64,000 nucleotides of DNA from Sulfuritalea sp. (lineage in GTDB: Bacteria; Pseudomonadota; Gammaproteobacteria; Burkholderiales; Rhodocyclaceae). A model generated the notes under the pieces. That model worked only from the letters and a program-made list of their open reading frames with translations, was not told the origin of the DNA and made no database searches. Numbering within the stretch: position 1 is the stretch's first letter; each line of letters begins with the position of its first letter. Positions 8,961-17,651 of the stretch are shown here, in pieces. Both the position numbers and the translations under genes were made by a program. The DNA is taken from assembly GCA_016710465.1 (NCBI GenBank), contig JADJVS010000016.1:682001-746000 (forward strand), given 5' to 3'.

Positions 8961-9983
8961 ATGAAAATTTCAAGCCTTGCCGCGTCGATGCTTACCCTTG
9001 CCGCCATCCAGGGTTTTCCCGCCACGGCCCAGGAAAAGGTCCTGAACCTGTATTCGGCCCGCCACTACCAGACTGACGAAGCGCTGTACGCCAACTTCAC
9101 CCGTCAGACCGGGATCAAGATCAATCGGATCGAGGCCAAGGAAGATGAGCTGATCGAACGCATACGCAACGAGGGGGCAAAAAGCCCGGCTGACATATTC
9201 ATTACCGTCGATGCCGCGCGACTCGCCAAAGCCGACGAGATGGGCTTGTTTGCCCCGGTGAAGTCAAAACTGCTCGAAGAGCGGATTCCCGCTCATCTGC
9301 GTAGTCCGGACTGGTTCGCCTTTTCCACCCGCGCGCGCGTGATCGTCACCAATCGCGATCTGGTAAAGGCAGAGGACATCCAGAACTATGAGGATCTCGC
9401 CGGCCCGAAACTCAAGGGAAAAGTCTGCTCCCGCTCGGGTAGCCACCCCTACAACCTGTCCCTGATGTCGGCACTGATTGCCCACCAGGGTGAAGCGCGG
9501 GCTGAAGAATGGGCTCGCGGCGTCGTGGCGAATTTCGCGCGCGCCCCCAAGGGCGGCGATACGGACCAGATCAAGTCGGTGGCCGCTGGCGAGTGCGGGG
9601 TGGCGGTTTCCAACACCTACTATCTGGCCCGCATGCTTCGATCCGAAAAGCCCGACGATCGGAAGCTCATGGATCGCATTTCCATCGTCTGGCCAAACCA
9701 GAAGAGCTTCGGCACCCATATCAACATTTCCGGGGGCGGCATGCTGAAGTCCGCGCCGAACAAGGACTCCGCTTTGCGCTTCCTGGAGTACCTCGCCTCC
9801 GACGAAGCCCAGCGATATTTCGCCGATGGCAACAATGAATGGCCTTCGGTACCGACGGTATCAGTGAGGAATTCCGCTCTGGATGCCATGGGCAAATTTC
9901 GGGCCGACACTTTGCCTGTAGCCACCCTGGCAAAAAATGCCGCGGCAGCGCAACGCATTTATGACCGCGCCGGGTGGAAATAG
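8961..9983 (+). CDS. fbpA: ferric iron ABC transporter, periplasmic binding protein
   Basis: Protein of 340 aa with signal peptide (about 1-24, ending ATAQ). The mature start KVLNLYSARHYQTDEALY is typical of the FbpA/FutA ferric-binding class, and the paired tyrosines in SNTYYLARM match the iron-ligand Tyr pair. It binds Fe3+ in the periplasm and delivers it to the FbpB-FbpC permease. The permease and ATPase genes lie 0.4 kb downstream as a divergent pair, so the transporter is complete but split over three transcripts. A Fur box precedes it. Confidence 0.93.
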   Translation: MKISSLAASMLTLAAIQGFPATAQEKVLNLYSARHYQTDEALYANFTRQTGIKINRIEAKEDELIERIRNEGAKSPADIFITVDAARLAKADEMGLFAPVKSKLLEERIPAHLRSPDWFAFSTRARVIVTNRDLVKAEDIQNYEDLAGPKLKGKVCSRSGSHPYNLSLMSALIAHQGEARAEEWARGVVANFARAPKGGDTDQIKSVAAGECGVAVSNTYYLARMLRSEKPDDRKLMDRISIVWPNQKSFGTHINISGGGMLKSAPNKDSALRFLEYLASDEAQRYFADGNNEWPSVPTVSVRNSALDAMGKFRADTLPVATLAKNAAAAQRIYDRAGWK

Positions 9984-10018
9984 CCGGCTGCGAGTCCCCG
10001 GCAATCGCCAAGGACCTG

Positions 10019-10045
10019 GTTCGGCGTCCCGCCAGCGCCGACTTC
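10019..10045 (-). repeat. dispersed 27-bp repeat, copy near fbpA 3' end
   Basis: On the minus strand it reads GAAGTCGGCGCTGGCGGGAC then GCCGAAC, matching the repeat consensus at most positions. It sits 36 bases after fbpA, in opposite orientation to the gene. Related copies are listed in the 55-63 kb island. Confidence 0.7.
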
Positions 10046-10153
10046 CACGATGGACTGTTCGTTCATGCAACACAAGGTGTTCGTGGACTTCCGCGTCTTC
10101 TCCGGAAAAATTTCATATAGTGCACGCTCGCCCCAAGCCAACGGAGAGCCCCA

Positions 10154-10393
10154 ATGCCAACACCCGAGATCGCCGCCAGGACGCCTTTCGCCATCAATGT
10201 CGAAAAGGGCAAGGACTACTACTGGTGTTCATGCGGCAAGAGCAAGACGCAACCCTTCTGCGACGGCAGTCACAAAGGCTCCGAATTTGCGCCAGTCAAA
10301 TACACGGCGGAGGAGAACAAAACCGTCTATTTTTGCGGTTGCAAGCACAGTGCCAACGGCGCCTTGTGCGATGGCACACATAAGGCGCTCTAA
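10154..10393 (+). CDS. CDGSH iron-sulfur domain protein (two motifs)
   Basis: Protein of 79 aa, nearly all two CDGSH-type motifs. The first has Cys25, Cys27, Cys36 and His40 (CSCG...FCDGSH); the second has Cys61, Cys63, Cys72 and His76 (CGCK...LCDGTH). Each should bind a labile 2Fe-2S cluster with 3Cys-1His ligation, as in mitoNEET-type proteins. The start has GGAG upstream. It lies between the iron-binding protein and iron permease genes and overlaps the permease stop convergently by 3 bases. A link to iron or redox status is plausible, but the exact function is unknown. Confidence 0.93.
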   Translation: MPTPEIAARTPFAINVEKGKDYYWCSCGKSKTQPFCDGSHKGSEFAPVKYTAEENKTVYFCGCKHSANGALCDGTHKAL

Positions 10394-12072
10394 CAGGAAC
10401 TGACCTGGCTGCGCCCGGCGGAAATTTGCCGGGCGAGAATAATGATTGGCAGCAGGCCAACGACCACGATCGCCAGCGCCGCGCTCGACGCCTCGGCCAG
10501 ACGCTCGTCTGCCGCCAAGGTGAAGGTCTGGGTTGCCAGGGTGTCGAAGTTGAACGGTCGCATGACCAAGGTTGCCGGCAGTTCCTTCATTACATCGACA
10601 AACACCAGCAGCGCTGCCGTCAACAGGCTGCCACGCAAGAGCGGAAGATGCACCCGGCGCAGTGTCTCGCCCGGCCCGCTTCCCAGGCTGCGGGCCGCCG
10701 CCTCCATGCTGGGCGTGATACGCGCCATCCCGGCTTCGACAGTCTGCAGGGCAATCGCCAGAAATCTCGCGAGATAGGCGTAAACCAGCGCAGCCAGTCC
10801 TCCTGTCAGGATCAGTCCCGGATTCGCGCCGCCGAGCTGTTGCCAGATATCCGCCAGCCAGTGATCAAGCCGCGTCACCGGAATCAGCACGCCGACGGCG
10901 ATCACCGACCCTGGCACCGCATAGCCGAGCCCCACCACCCGCCCCGCCAAGACCGAAAGGAACCGCCCCTCGCGGGCAGCAAAGCCTAGCAGCAGCGCCA
11001 TTGCCGCCGCGATCGCGGCGGCCAATGCGGCCAGCAGGCAACTGTTGCGCGCCAAGGTCATGAACCGGGCGGAAAGATTCCCGGCTTCCTCCGACGAGTC
11101 CCCAAATGCCAAACGCAGCAGCAAGATCGCCGGCAGCAGAAATCCGACCACCACCGGGATGCTGCAACCGATTTGCGCCAGCAAGGCATGCCAGCCGCGC
11201 AGAACCTGCCGCGTCGCGCGTCGCCGCCCGCTGCTGTCGTGATACCGCGCGTGACCGCGACTAACGCGTTCGAGCAGGATCAGAGCGGCAACGAAACCCA
11301 GCAGGGACGCCGACAATTGCGCCGCGGCAACACGATCACCCAAGGAAAACCAGGCGCGGTATATGCCAGTGGTAAATGTCTGCACCGCAAAATAGGCGAC
11401 TGTTCCATAGTCGGCCAGGGTTTCCATCAAGGCCAACGCCATGCCGGCGGCGATGGCCGGCCGCGCCAGCGGAATCGAAACGCGCCAGAATCCTTGCCAG
11501 GGATTCAGGCCGAGCGCCCGCGCCGCCTCGATCATTCCGCCGGCTCGCTCGAGAAAAGCGGTCCGCGCCAGCAGATAGACGTAGGGATAGAGCACACAGG
11601 AAAAAAGCACGACCGCCCCACCCAGAGACCGTACTTCCGGAAACCAGTAGTCGTCCCTGGTCCACCCGAAGCTCTCGCGCAAGGTGGTCTGCACCGGGCC
11701 AACGAACTGAAGAAAATCGGTGTACGTGTAGGCCAGCACATATGCCGGCATGGCCATTGGCAGCAACAGCGCCCATTCCGCGATGCGCCGTCCCGGGAAG
11801 TCGTTCAACGCCACCAACCAGGCGGCACCCGTGCCCATCGACGCGACACCCAGGCCGACACCGCAGCAAAGCCAGATCGAATTCGCCACATAGTCGGGCA
11901 ATACCGTCGCCATCAAATGGCTCCACGTGCCACCGGTTCCGCCACTGAACAGATTGATGCCGACGGCTAGCACCGGCAAGGCCACCAGCAGGGCGAGCGC
12001 AAAGGCGAAGGAATCCAGCGGAGAGGAACGAAGTGGGCGGGACACGGCCGGCTGATTATAATTGAGACTCAT
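10390..12072 (-). CDS. fbpB: ferric iron ABC transporter permease (fused two-domain)
   Basis: Protein of 560 aa with about twelve membrane segments in two homologous halves, each with a binding-protein-dependent permease loop (EAARALGLNPWQGFWRVSIPL; EAAARSLGSGPGETLRRVHL). This is the usual FbpB/SfuB layout for Fe3+ import. The start is ATG at 12072, which lies inside a Fur-like box shared with the divergent ATPase gene; the extended frame to 12105 would overlap that gene and is rejected. Partners: the binding protein at 8961 and the ATPase at 12104. Confidence 0.92.
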   Translation of the reverse strand: MSLNYNQPAVSRPLRSSPLDSFAFALALLVALPVLAVGINLFSGGTGGTWSHLMATVLPDYVANSIWLCCGVGLGVASMGTGAAWLVALNDFPGRRIAEWALLLPMAMPAYVLAYTYTDFLQFVGPVQTTLRESFGWTRDDYWFPEVRSLGGAVVLFSCVLYPYVYLLARTAFLERAGGMIEAARALGLNPWQGFWRVSIPLARPAIAAGMALALMETLADYGTVAYFAVQTFTTGIYRAWFSLGDRVAAAQLSASLLGFVAALILLERVSRGHARYHDSSGRRRATRQVLRGWHALLAQIGCSIPVVVGFLLPAILLLRLAFGDSSEEAGNLSARFMTLARNSCLLAALAAAIAAAMALLLGFAAREGRFLSVLAGRVVGLGYAVPGSVIAVGVLIPVTRLDHWLADIWQQLGGANPGLILTGGLAALVYAYLARFLAIALQTVEAGMARITPSMEAAARSLGSGPGETLRRVHLPLLRGSLLTAALLVFVDVMKELPATLVMRPFNFDTLATQTFTLAADERLAEASSAALAIVVVGLLPIIILARQISAGRSQVSSC

Positions 12073-12077
12073 TCTTA
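12057..12077. promoter_or_regulatory. probable Fur box between fbpB and fbpC
   Basis: Minus strand reads GAATGAGTCTCAATTATAAT; the core GAATGANTCTCAAT is shared with the box upstream of the binding protein gene. It overlaps the fbpB start codon and lies about 30 bases before the fbpC start, so one site could control both. Confidence 0.55.
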
Positions 12078-12103
12078 CATCCGCACGGAAAGCGCCGGCT
12101 GCC

Positions 12104-13171
12104 ATGGCTTTGCTGCAAGTTGATCGGGTCAGTCACGCGTATGGCACGCATGCCGTGGTCAACGAACTTTCGTTTTCCCTCGAATCGGGTGAAATCGCTT
12201 GCCTGCTTGGTGCCTCGGGCTGCGGCAAGACGACGATGCTGCGCCTGATCGCCGGGTTCGAAGCGCCCTCATCCGGCAGCATCCGTCTCAACGGCAGGAC
12301 CATCGCCGACGGCAAGGCGCAGATTCCCGCCGAAGCCAGGCGGATCGGCATGGTGTTCCAAGACTATGCCCTGTTCCCTCATCTGACGATAGCGCAAAAC
12401 ATCGGCTTCGGCCTGCGTCAAGAGTCGGCGCCGGCGAGACGCCGACGCATTGATGAGATGCTCGCACTGATCGGATTGGACAAGCGCGGCGAACGCTACC
12501 CGCACGAACTCTCCGGAGGGCAACAACAGCGCGTGGCGCTGGCCCGGGCGTTGGCGCCGCAGCCGCATCTGCTGCTGCTCGACGAGCCGTTCTCCAACCT
12601 CGACGTCGAACTACGCGAACGACTCTCCCTCGAAGTGCGGGACATCCTCAAGCGCGCGGGCATGGCGGCGATTCTCGTCACCCACGATCAAAACGAGGCC
12701 TTTGCCGTCGCCGATGTCGTCGGCATCATGCGCGAAGGCCGCATCGAACAGTGGGACACTCCATACAACCTGTATCACCGGCCGGCGACCCGCCATGTCG
12801 CCGATTTCGTCGGCCAGGGCATCTTTCTGCCCGGCGAAGTGCTGTCTCCCACGGTGGTCGAGGTCGAACTCGGACGGCTCGATTCCAAACTCCCCATGGA
12901 CTGTGCCGCAAGTTGCGTCGAGTGCGGACGCGGTTGCCGACTGGACGTGCTGCTGCGGCCGGACGACGTGATCCATGATGATGCCAGCGAGGTCAAAGCC
13001 GAGGTGGTAGCCAAGGCGTTTCGCGGCGCGCAATTCCTCTACACCCTGCGTCTGGCTTCCGGCGCCGAAGTCCTCTCGCTGGTCCCCTCGCACCACAACC
13101 ATTCAATTGGCGAGCGGATCGGTATCCGTCTCGATGTCGATCACGTCGTGACCTTCAATCAGGGCAAATGA
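12104..13171 (+). CDS. fbpC: ferric iron ABC transporter ATPase
   Basis: Protein of 355 aa: ATPase domain (Walker A GASGCGKTT, signature LSGGQQQR, Walker B LLLLDEP) followed by a TOBE-like regulatory domain. The start is ATG at 12104. Oddity: residues 267-278 contain four cysteines spaced C-x3-C-x2-C-x3-C inside the regulatory domain, which could hold a metal or cluster. The stop overlaps the aat start by 4 bases (ATGA). The DNA at 12421-12447 resembles the dispersed 27-bp repeat. Confidence 0.94.
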   Translation: MALLQVDRVSHAYGTHAVVNELSFSLESGEIACLLGASGCGKTTMLRLIAGFEAPSSGSIRLNGRTIADGKAQIPAEARRIGMVFQDYALFPHLTIAQNIGFGLRQESAPARRRRIDEMLALIGLDKRGERYPHELSGGQQQRVALARALAPQPHLLLLDEPFSNLDVELRERLSLEVRDILKRAGMAAILVTHDQNEAFAVADVVGIMREGRIEQWDTPYNLYHRPATRHVADFVGQGIFLPGEVLSPTVVEVELGRLDSKLPMDCAASCVECGRGCRLDVLLRPDDVIHDDASEVKAEVVAKAFRGAQFLYTLRLASGAEVLSLVPSHHNHSIGERIGIRLDVDHVVTFNQGK

Positions 13172-13884
13172 TTCCCTGGTTGCCCGACGACTGCGTATTC
13201 CCGCCGCTCGACACCGCACTTGCCGACCCCAACGGCCTGCTCGCCGCGGGTGGCGATCTCTCTCCGGTACGAATCATTGCCGCCTATCGACGCGGCATCT
13301 TTCCCTGGTATTCCCTCGGTGAGCCCATCCTTTGGTGGAGTCCCGACCCAAGGATGGTGCTGTTTCCGGATGATCTGACGATCAGCCGGTCGCTGGGGAA
13401 GACCCTGCGCAACGCTCCGTACGAAGTGCGGCTAGATACCGCGTTCACCAGGGTTGTCGCCGCCTGCGCGGACGTTCCACGCGATGGGCAGGCCGGCACC
13501 TGGATCACCCGTGAGATGCAAGCGGCCTACTCGCGACTCCACGCCTTGGGCCATGGACACAGCGTCGAGGTCTGGATCGACGGCGAGCTCGTCGGCGGCC
13601 TCTATGGCATCGCGATCGGCAGCGCGTTCTACGGCGAATCGATGTTCTCGCGACAGCGGGATGCGTCCAAGATCGCGCTCGCGCATTTATGCGCGCACCT
13701 CAAGCACCGCGGATTCGGCATAATCGACTGCCAGATGGAAACACGACACCTCGCCTCGCTCGGCGCGCGGCCGATTTCCCGTCGCGACTTTGTCGCGCGG
13801 CTGGACGCGCTTTGCCCCGTTGGCGATCCGCCGGGCAAGTGGGCCGTCGATGCCATCGACGGGTATTTCCGGGGTCGCCGATGA
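13168..13884 (+). CDS. aat: leucyl/phenylalanyl-tRNA--protein transferase
   Basis: Protein of 238 aa with the family hallmarks LPDDCVFPPLDTAL, GLLAAGGDLS, RRGIFPWYS and GGLYGIAIG. Cytoplasmic enzyme that adds Leu or Phe from aminoacyl-tRNA to N-terminal Arg/Lys, making a substrate for ClpS-ClpAP. It overlaps both neighbours by 4 bases (fbpC before, bpt after), so translation of the three is probably coupled. Confidence 0.97.
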   Translation: MIPWLPDDCVFPPLDTALADPNGLLAAGGDLSPVRIIAAYRRGIFPWYSLGEPILWWSPDPRMVLFPDDLTISRSLGKTLRNAPYEVRLDTAFTRVVAACADVPRDGQAGTWITREMQAAYSRLHALGHGHSVEVWIDGELVGGLYGIAIGSAFYGESMFSRQRDASKIALAHLCAHLKHRGFGIIDCQMETRHLASLGARPISRRDFVARLDALCPVGDPPGKWAVDAIDGYFRGRR

Positions 13885-14609
13885 CCCACCTGCGCGACCT
13901 GCCGCCATTTCCGCTGCTGCAGTTCTATGCGACGGCGCCGTATGGCTGCTCCTACCTGCCGGGCCGCATCGCGCGCTCCCAGGTTGCCACACCGACGCAC
14001 CTGATCGACTCCGCGACCTACGGTGAACTGGTCCGCGCCGGGTTTCGTCGCAGCGGCGTATTTACCTACCGACCCTACTGCGATGCTTGCCGCGAATGCC
14101 AACCGGTGCGCGTCAAGGTCGCCGATTTCGTCCCCAATCGCAGCCAGACCCGCGCTCTGGCGCGCCATGAAGAACTGGTGGCGCGGGAATGCAGCCTCGG
14201 CTTTCGCGAGGAGCACTACCAGCTCTATCAGCACTACCAGGCGGCACGTCACTCGGGGGGCGGCATGGACCAGGACAGCCGTGACCAATACGCCCACTTC
14301 CTGCTGCAAACGCATGTGGATAGCCGGTTGATCGAGTTTCGCGAGGGCGAGCGCCTGCGCGTGGTCTGCATTGTCGACGTGCTCGGCGACGGCCTGTCTT
14401 CGGTTTACACCTTCTACGATCCGGATGTTTCCGGTGCAAGCTACGGCACCTACGCCGTACTCTGGCAGATCGCCCAATGCCAGCACCTGGGATTGCCCTG
14501 GCTGTATCTGGGCTACTGGATTCGCCACAGCCGCAAGATGGCCTACAAATCGAATTTCCGCCCACTCGAGGTGCTACGCCAGGGCACATGGCAAGCGGTT
14601 GACGCCTGA
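13881..14609 (+). CDS. bpt: aspartate/glutamate leucyltransferase (Bpt)
   Basis: Protein of 242 aa, bacterial arginyltransferase-like family. Opening FYATAPYGCSYLPGR, a Cys pair in CDACRECQPVRV, and a C-terminal acyltransferase segment (YLGYWIRHSRKMAYKSNFRPLE). Bpt adds Leu to N-terminal Asp/Glu for N-degron degradation. The start is ATG at 13881 overlapping the aat stop; the longer frame from 13689 runs through aat and is rejected. The aat-bpt pairing is common in proteobacteria. Confidence 0.95.
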   Translation: MTHLRDLPPFPLLQFYATAPYGCSYLPGRIARSQVATPTHLIDSATYGELVRAGFRRSGVFTYRPYCDACRECQPVRVKVADFVPNRSQTRALARHEELVARECSLGFREEHYQLYQHYQAARHSGGGMDQDSRDQYAHFLLQTHVDSRLIEFREGERLRVVCIVDVLGDGLSSVYTFYDPDVSGASYGTYAVLWQIAQCQHLGLPWLYLGYWIRHSRKMAYKSNFRPLEVLRQGTWQAVDA

Positions 14610-14783
14610 TGCCCGCGGCGTCCCAAGCCACCCGCGGATCATGAAACGCACCTCCCCCTGCACTGCACTGGGCGAGCAAGCCCTGCCCACCCCCTTTCGC
14701 CCCCTTCAAGAAGGGTTCCGAATCCGCTCGCTACGCTCGATATCGACAGCGGCCCTTCCTGTCGTTTCAGGGTAAGGAATCAC

Positions 14784-15219
14784 ATGGCGATCTGGCACAC
14801 GAGCTTCCCGCTGGAGGAGTGCAATCGCCGCGGCCTAGGCTGCGCCAACGGCAATCTCGGAATCGAACTGATCGCAGTCGGCGACGACTATCTCAAGGCG
14901 CGCATGCCCGTCGACCAACGCACCCGACAACCCGCGGGCGTGCTTCACGGGGGCGCATCGGTCGTGCTGGCGGAAACCCTTGGCCTCCTGGGCGGCCGCC
15001 TATGTCGTGGACCCGGAGAAATATCATTGCGTCGGCCAGGAGATCAACGCCAACCATGTCCGCGCCGTGGACAGTGGCTGGGTCTTCGGCATTGCACGCC
15101 CCATCCACCTCGGGCGCGGCAGCCACGTCTGGGACGTGCGCATTCATGACGAAAAGGATTGCCTGGTCTGCGTCTCGCGCGTAACCATCGCCGTGCTCTC
15201 GACCCCGATGCGCTATTGA
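14784..15219 (+). pseudogene. hotdog thioesterase (YdiI/MenI-like), frameshifted
   Basis: The N-terminal frame (14784 onward) has LHGGASVVLAETLG, the active-site helix of YdiI/PaaI-type acyl-CoA thioesterases. The C-terminal half (WAAAYVVD...GQEINANHVRAV...RVTIAVL) continues in another frame. One extra C near 14983-14985 (GGCCTCC where GGCTCC would fit) accounts for the break; removing it restores a full-length protein of about 144 aa. The start has a good GGTAAGG site. It may be a genuine inactivation or a sequencing error. The 3' end overlaps the convergent kinase gene by 7 bases. Confidence 0.82.
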
Positions 15220-17651
15220 ACGGGTCTTGTTTCGGCTGCCTCGGTGGATACCCCTTCCACTGTCCGCAACCAATGCAAAATCGTCGCGTAAAATACTTCC
15301 GAAACAACCGGTTTGCTCAGGTGGTCGCTCATCCCGGCGGCGAGGCAGCGCTGCCGATCCGCATCAAACGCATTGGCAGTCATGGCGACAATGGGAACTC
15401 GCGACATTCCGGGCAGCAAGCGTATCGCCCGCGTGGCATCGAGGCCATTCATCACCGGCATTTGCAGATCCATCAGAATCAACGAATAGCGCGAGGCGCC
15501 GGCGCGCTCCACGGCTTCCTGTCCGTCGGCGGCGGATTCGGGAACCAAACCGGCGTCAAGCAAAAGAAATTCCGCGACCTCGCGGTTCGACGGCTCGTCT
15601 TCGACCACCAGAACTCGCGTACCGGCGTATTCCCGCAGCAGCAGATCCCGGGTTTCATCTCCCTTGCCCCGGACCTGAGCCGGGCGAGGCGTGTCGTCGC
15701 GCTTGAGCCTGGCCGTCACCCAAAAGCAACTTCCTTTTCCCGGCTCGCTTTCTATGCCGACCTCGCCCCCCATCAAATGCGCGATGCGCCGGGAGATGGC
15801 GAGACCCAATCCGCTTCCACCATATTTGCGGGTCAAGGAGTCATCGACCTGGGTAAAGGGTTGAAACAGCCTGGCCTGCTGGTCCGGACTGAGTCCAATG
15901 CCCTGATCGCGAACCGCCAGACGCAATAGCACACTATGGCCGTCCTCCTCGGCGACCTCGGCGCGCAGGCATATAGACCCGGAATCGGAAAACTTGATCG
16001 CGTTGCCGACAAAGTTGAGCAGTATCTGGCGCAGTCGCAGCGAATCGCCACATAGGCGCCGGGGCAAATCCGCAGCGACATCCGCCAGCAATACCAGGCC
16101 CTTGGCGCGCGCGGCCTCGTCATGCATGCGCAACACTTCATCGACCAGTTCCGGCACCGAAACGTCGTGCTCCTCGATGGTCATGCGGTCGGCTTCGATG
16201 CGCGAGATATCAAGGATGTCGCTGATCAGGCCGAGCAGATGCTGTGAGGCCTTTACCGCCTTGTTGAGATAGTCGATCTGCTTTGGATCCGTCGTCCGGC
16301 GCAAGACCAGATTGGTCATGCCCATGATCGCGTTCATCGGCGTGCGCAACTCATGACTCATGTTGGCCAGAAACACGCTCTTGGCGCGATTTGCCGCCTC
16401 GGCTGCGTCGCGCGCCGCCGCCAGTTCCTGCGTGCGCGAAAACACCAGTTCCTCGAGGTGATGCCGATGCTGGTCCAACTCACGGTCGGCCATGCGCTTT
16501 TCCGTTACATCATGGCCGATGCACAACAAACCCGAAGGTCGGCCGCCCGCGTCGAAAATAACCCGGTTCGACCACTGGATGATGACGCGACGGCCATCGC
16601 GGGTCATGTTCTCGTTTTCGTTGCTGGCAAACGCATCCGGTTGTTCGAGGATGGCGCCGATCATCGCGGCAAGATCGCGCCCGGTGCCTGATTCGGTTGG
16701 CGGCACGATGGTGTCGAGCACGTGCCTGCCAAGAATGTCGGCGGCCGTGTAGCCGAAGACGCGCTCGGCAAACTCGTTGAAATAGGTCACGGTGCCATCC
16801 GGCGCCAGGCGCAAGATAATTACGTTGGCATGCGTCAGCAACTCTCGATATTTCTGTTCGCTGAGCTTCAATGCGTCGTAAGCCTCGGCCAGGCTGACTT
16901 TCGACACCGTCGTATCCTGCAAGGTCCGCATCAGGTCATTGAACGCACTGGCCAGCGCCCCGACCTCGTCGTTCGACCTGAGGTCCACCCGCCGTGCGAG
17001 GTTGGTGGTGTCGGCGCGGATATCCTCGACCGAGCGTGTCAGGCGCCGCAGCGGCCGCACCACGAAGAATGACAGCGCGACGATGAACACCGCGAATCCG
17101 ACGAGCAATGCCAGGAAGCCCACGGCCAATCGCCCGCGCTGGATGTCATTCAATTTGCCGTCGACCGCGTGGGCGGATGTTCCGACCACGATGCTGGCGA
17201 TCGGCGAACCGTCCGGTCCCGTCACCGGCACCATCGCGGCATAGCTCGACGCATCGGCAACGCGAAAAACAGTGGTGGCAGCCGCCCCGGATGCGATGCC
17301 GCGGCGTAGCTCCGCGTTGTCCAGCCGCTCACCCAGTCGCGCGGCATCACTGTGAAAGAGTATCGTCCCATCGCCCAAGACGACCGCGGCAAACTCAACG
17401 CCAGCATAGCCTTCCACGGCTTCCCGGCACTGCTTTTCGAATCCGGACAGATCCTCCAGCCGGATGCCCAGTAGCAGCACCCTTTCCAACTGGATTCTCA
17501 GGCCCTGGGCGATCGCCAGCGAGCGCGACTGCAGGGCGTCGACGTAGGCGTCGGCGAATAGCCGGCTGCTCGACCAGAAGACGGCGACGACACCGATCAG
17601 CGTGACAACCAGCGAAATGATCAGGACCTTGGCCAGCAGGCCAAGCTTCAT
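15213..17651 (-). CDS. hybrid sensor histidine kinase (HAMP-PAS-HisKA-HATPase-REC)
   Basis: Protein of 812 aa: membrane segment near residues 6-27, a periplasmic domain of about 150 residues, second membrane segment (about 175-198), HAMP, PAS with its C-terminal motif (about 265-385), HisKA with phospho-His in MSHELRTP (about 433), HATPase, and a C-terminal receiver with phospho-Asp in LILMDLQMP. The start is ATG at 17651, overlapping the stop of the binding-protein gene by 4 bases (ATGA), which favours it over 17663. No output protein or HPt domain is nearby, so the phosphate must go to a partner encoded elsewhere. The coupled binding protein is the likely ligand sensor. Confidence 0.94.
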   Translation of the reverse strand: MKLGLLAKVLIISLVVTLIGVVAVFWSSSRLFADAYVDALQSRSLAIAQGLRIQLERVLLLGIRLEDLSGFEKQCREAVEGYAGVEFAAVVLGDGTILFHSDAARLGERLDNAELRRGIASGAAATTVFRVADASSYAAMVPVTGPDGSPIASIVVGTSAHAVDGKLNDIQRGRLAVGFLALLVGFAVFIVALSFFVVRPLRRLTRSVEDIRADTTNLARRVDLRSNDEVGALASAFNDLMRTLQDTTVSKVSLAEAYDALKLSEQKYRELLTHANVIILRLAPDGTVTYFNEFAERVFGYTAADILGRHVLDTIVPPTESGTGRDLAAMIGAILEQPDAFASNENENMTRDGRRVIIQWSNRVIFDAGGRPSGLLCIGHDVTEKRMADRELDQHRHHLEELVFSRTQELAAARDAAEAANRAKSVFLANMSHELRTPMNAIMGMTNLVLRRTTDPKQIDYLNKAVKASQHLLGLISDILDISRIEADRMTIEEHDVSVPELVDEVLRMHDEAARAKGLVLLADVAADLPRRLCGDSLRLRQILLNFVGNAIKFSDSGSICLRAEVAEEDGHSVLLRLAVRDQGIGLSPDQQARLFQPFTQVDDSLTRKYGGSGLGLAISRRIAHLMGGEVGIESEPGKGSCFWVTARLKRDDTPRPAQVRGKGDETRDLLLREYAGTRVLVVEDEPSNREVAEFLLLDAGLVPESAADGQEAVERAGASRYSLILMDLQMPVMNGLDATRAIRLLPGMSRVPIVAMTANAFDADRQRCLAAGMSDHLSKPVVSEVFYATILHWLRTVEGVSTEAAETRPVQ

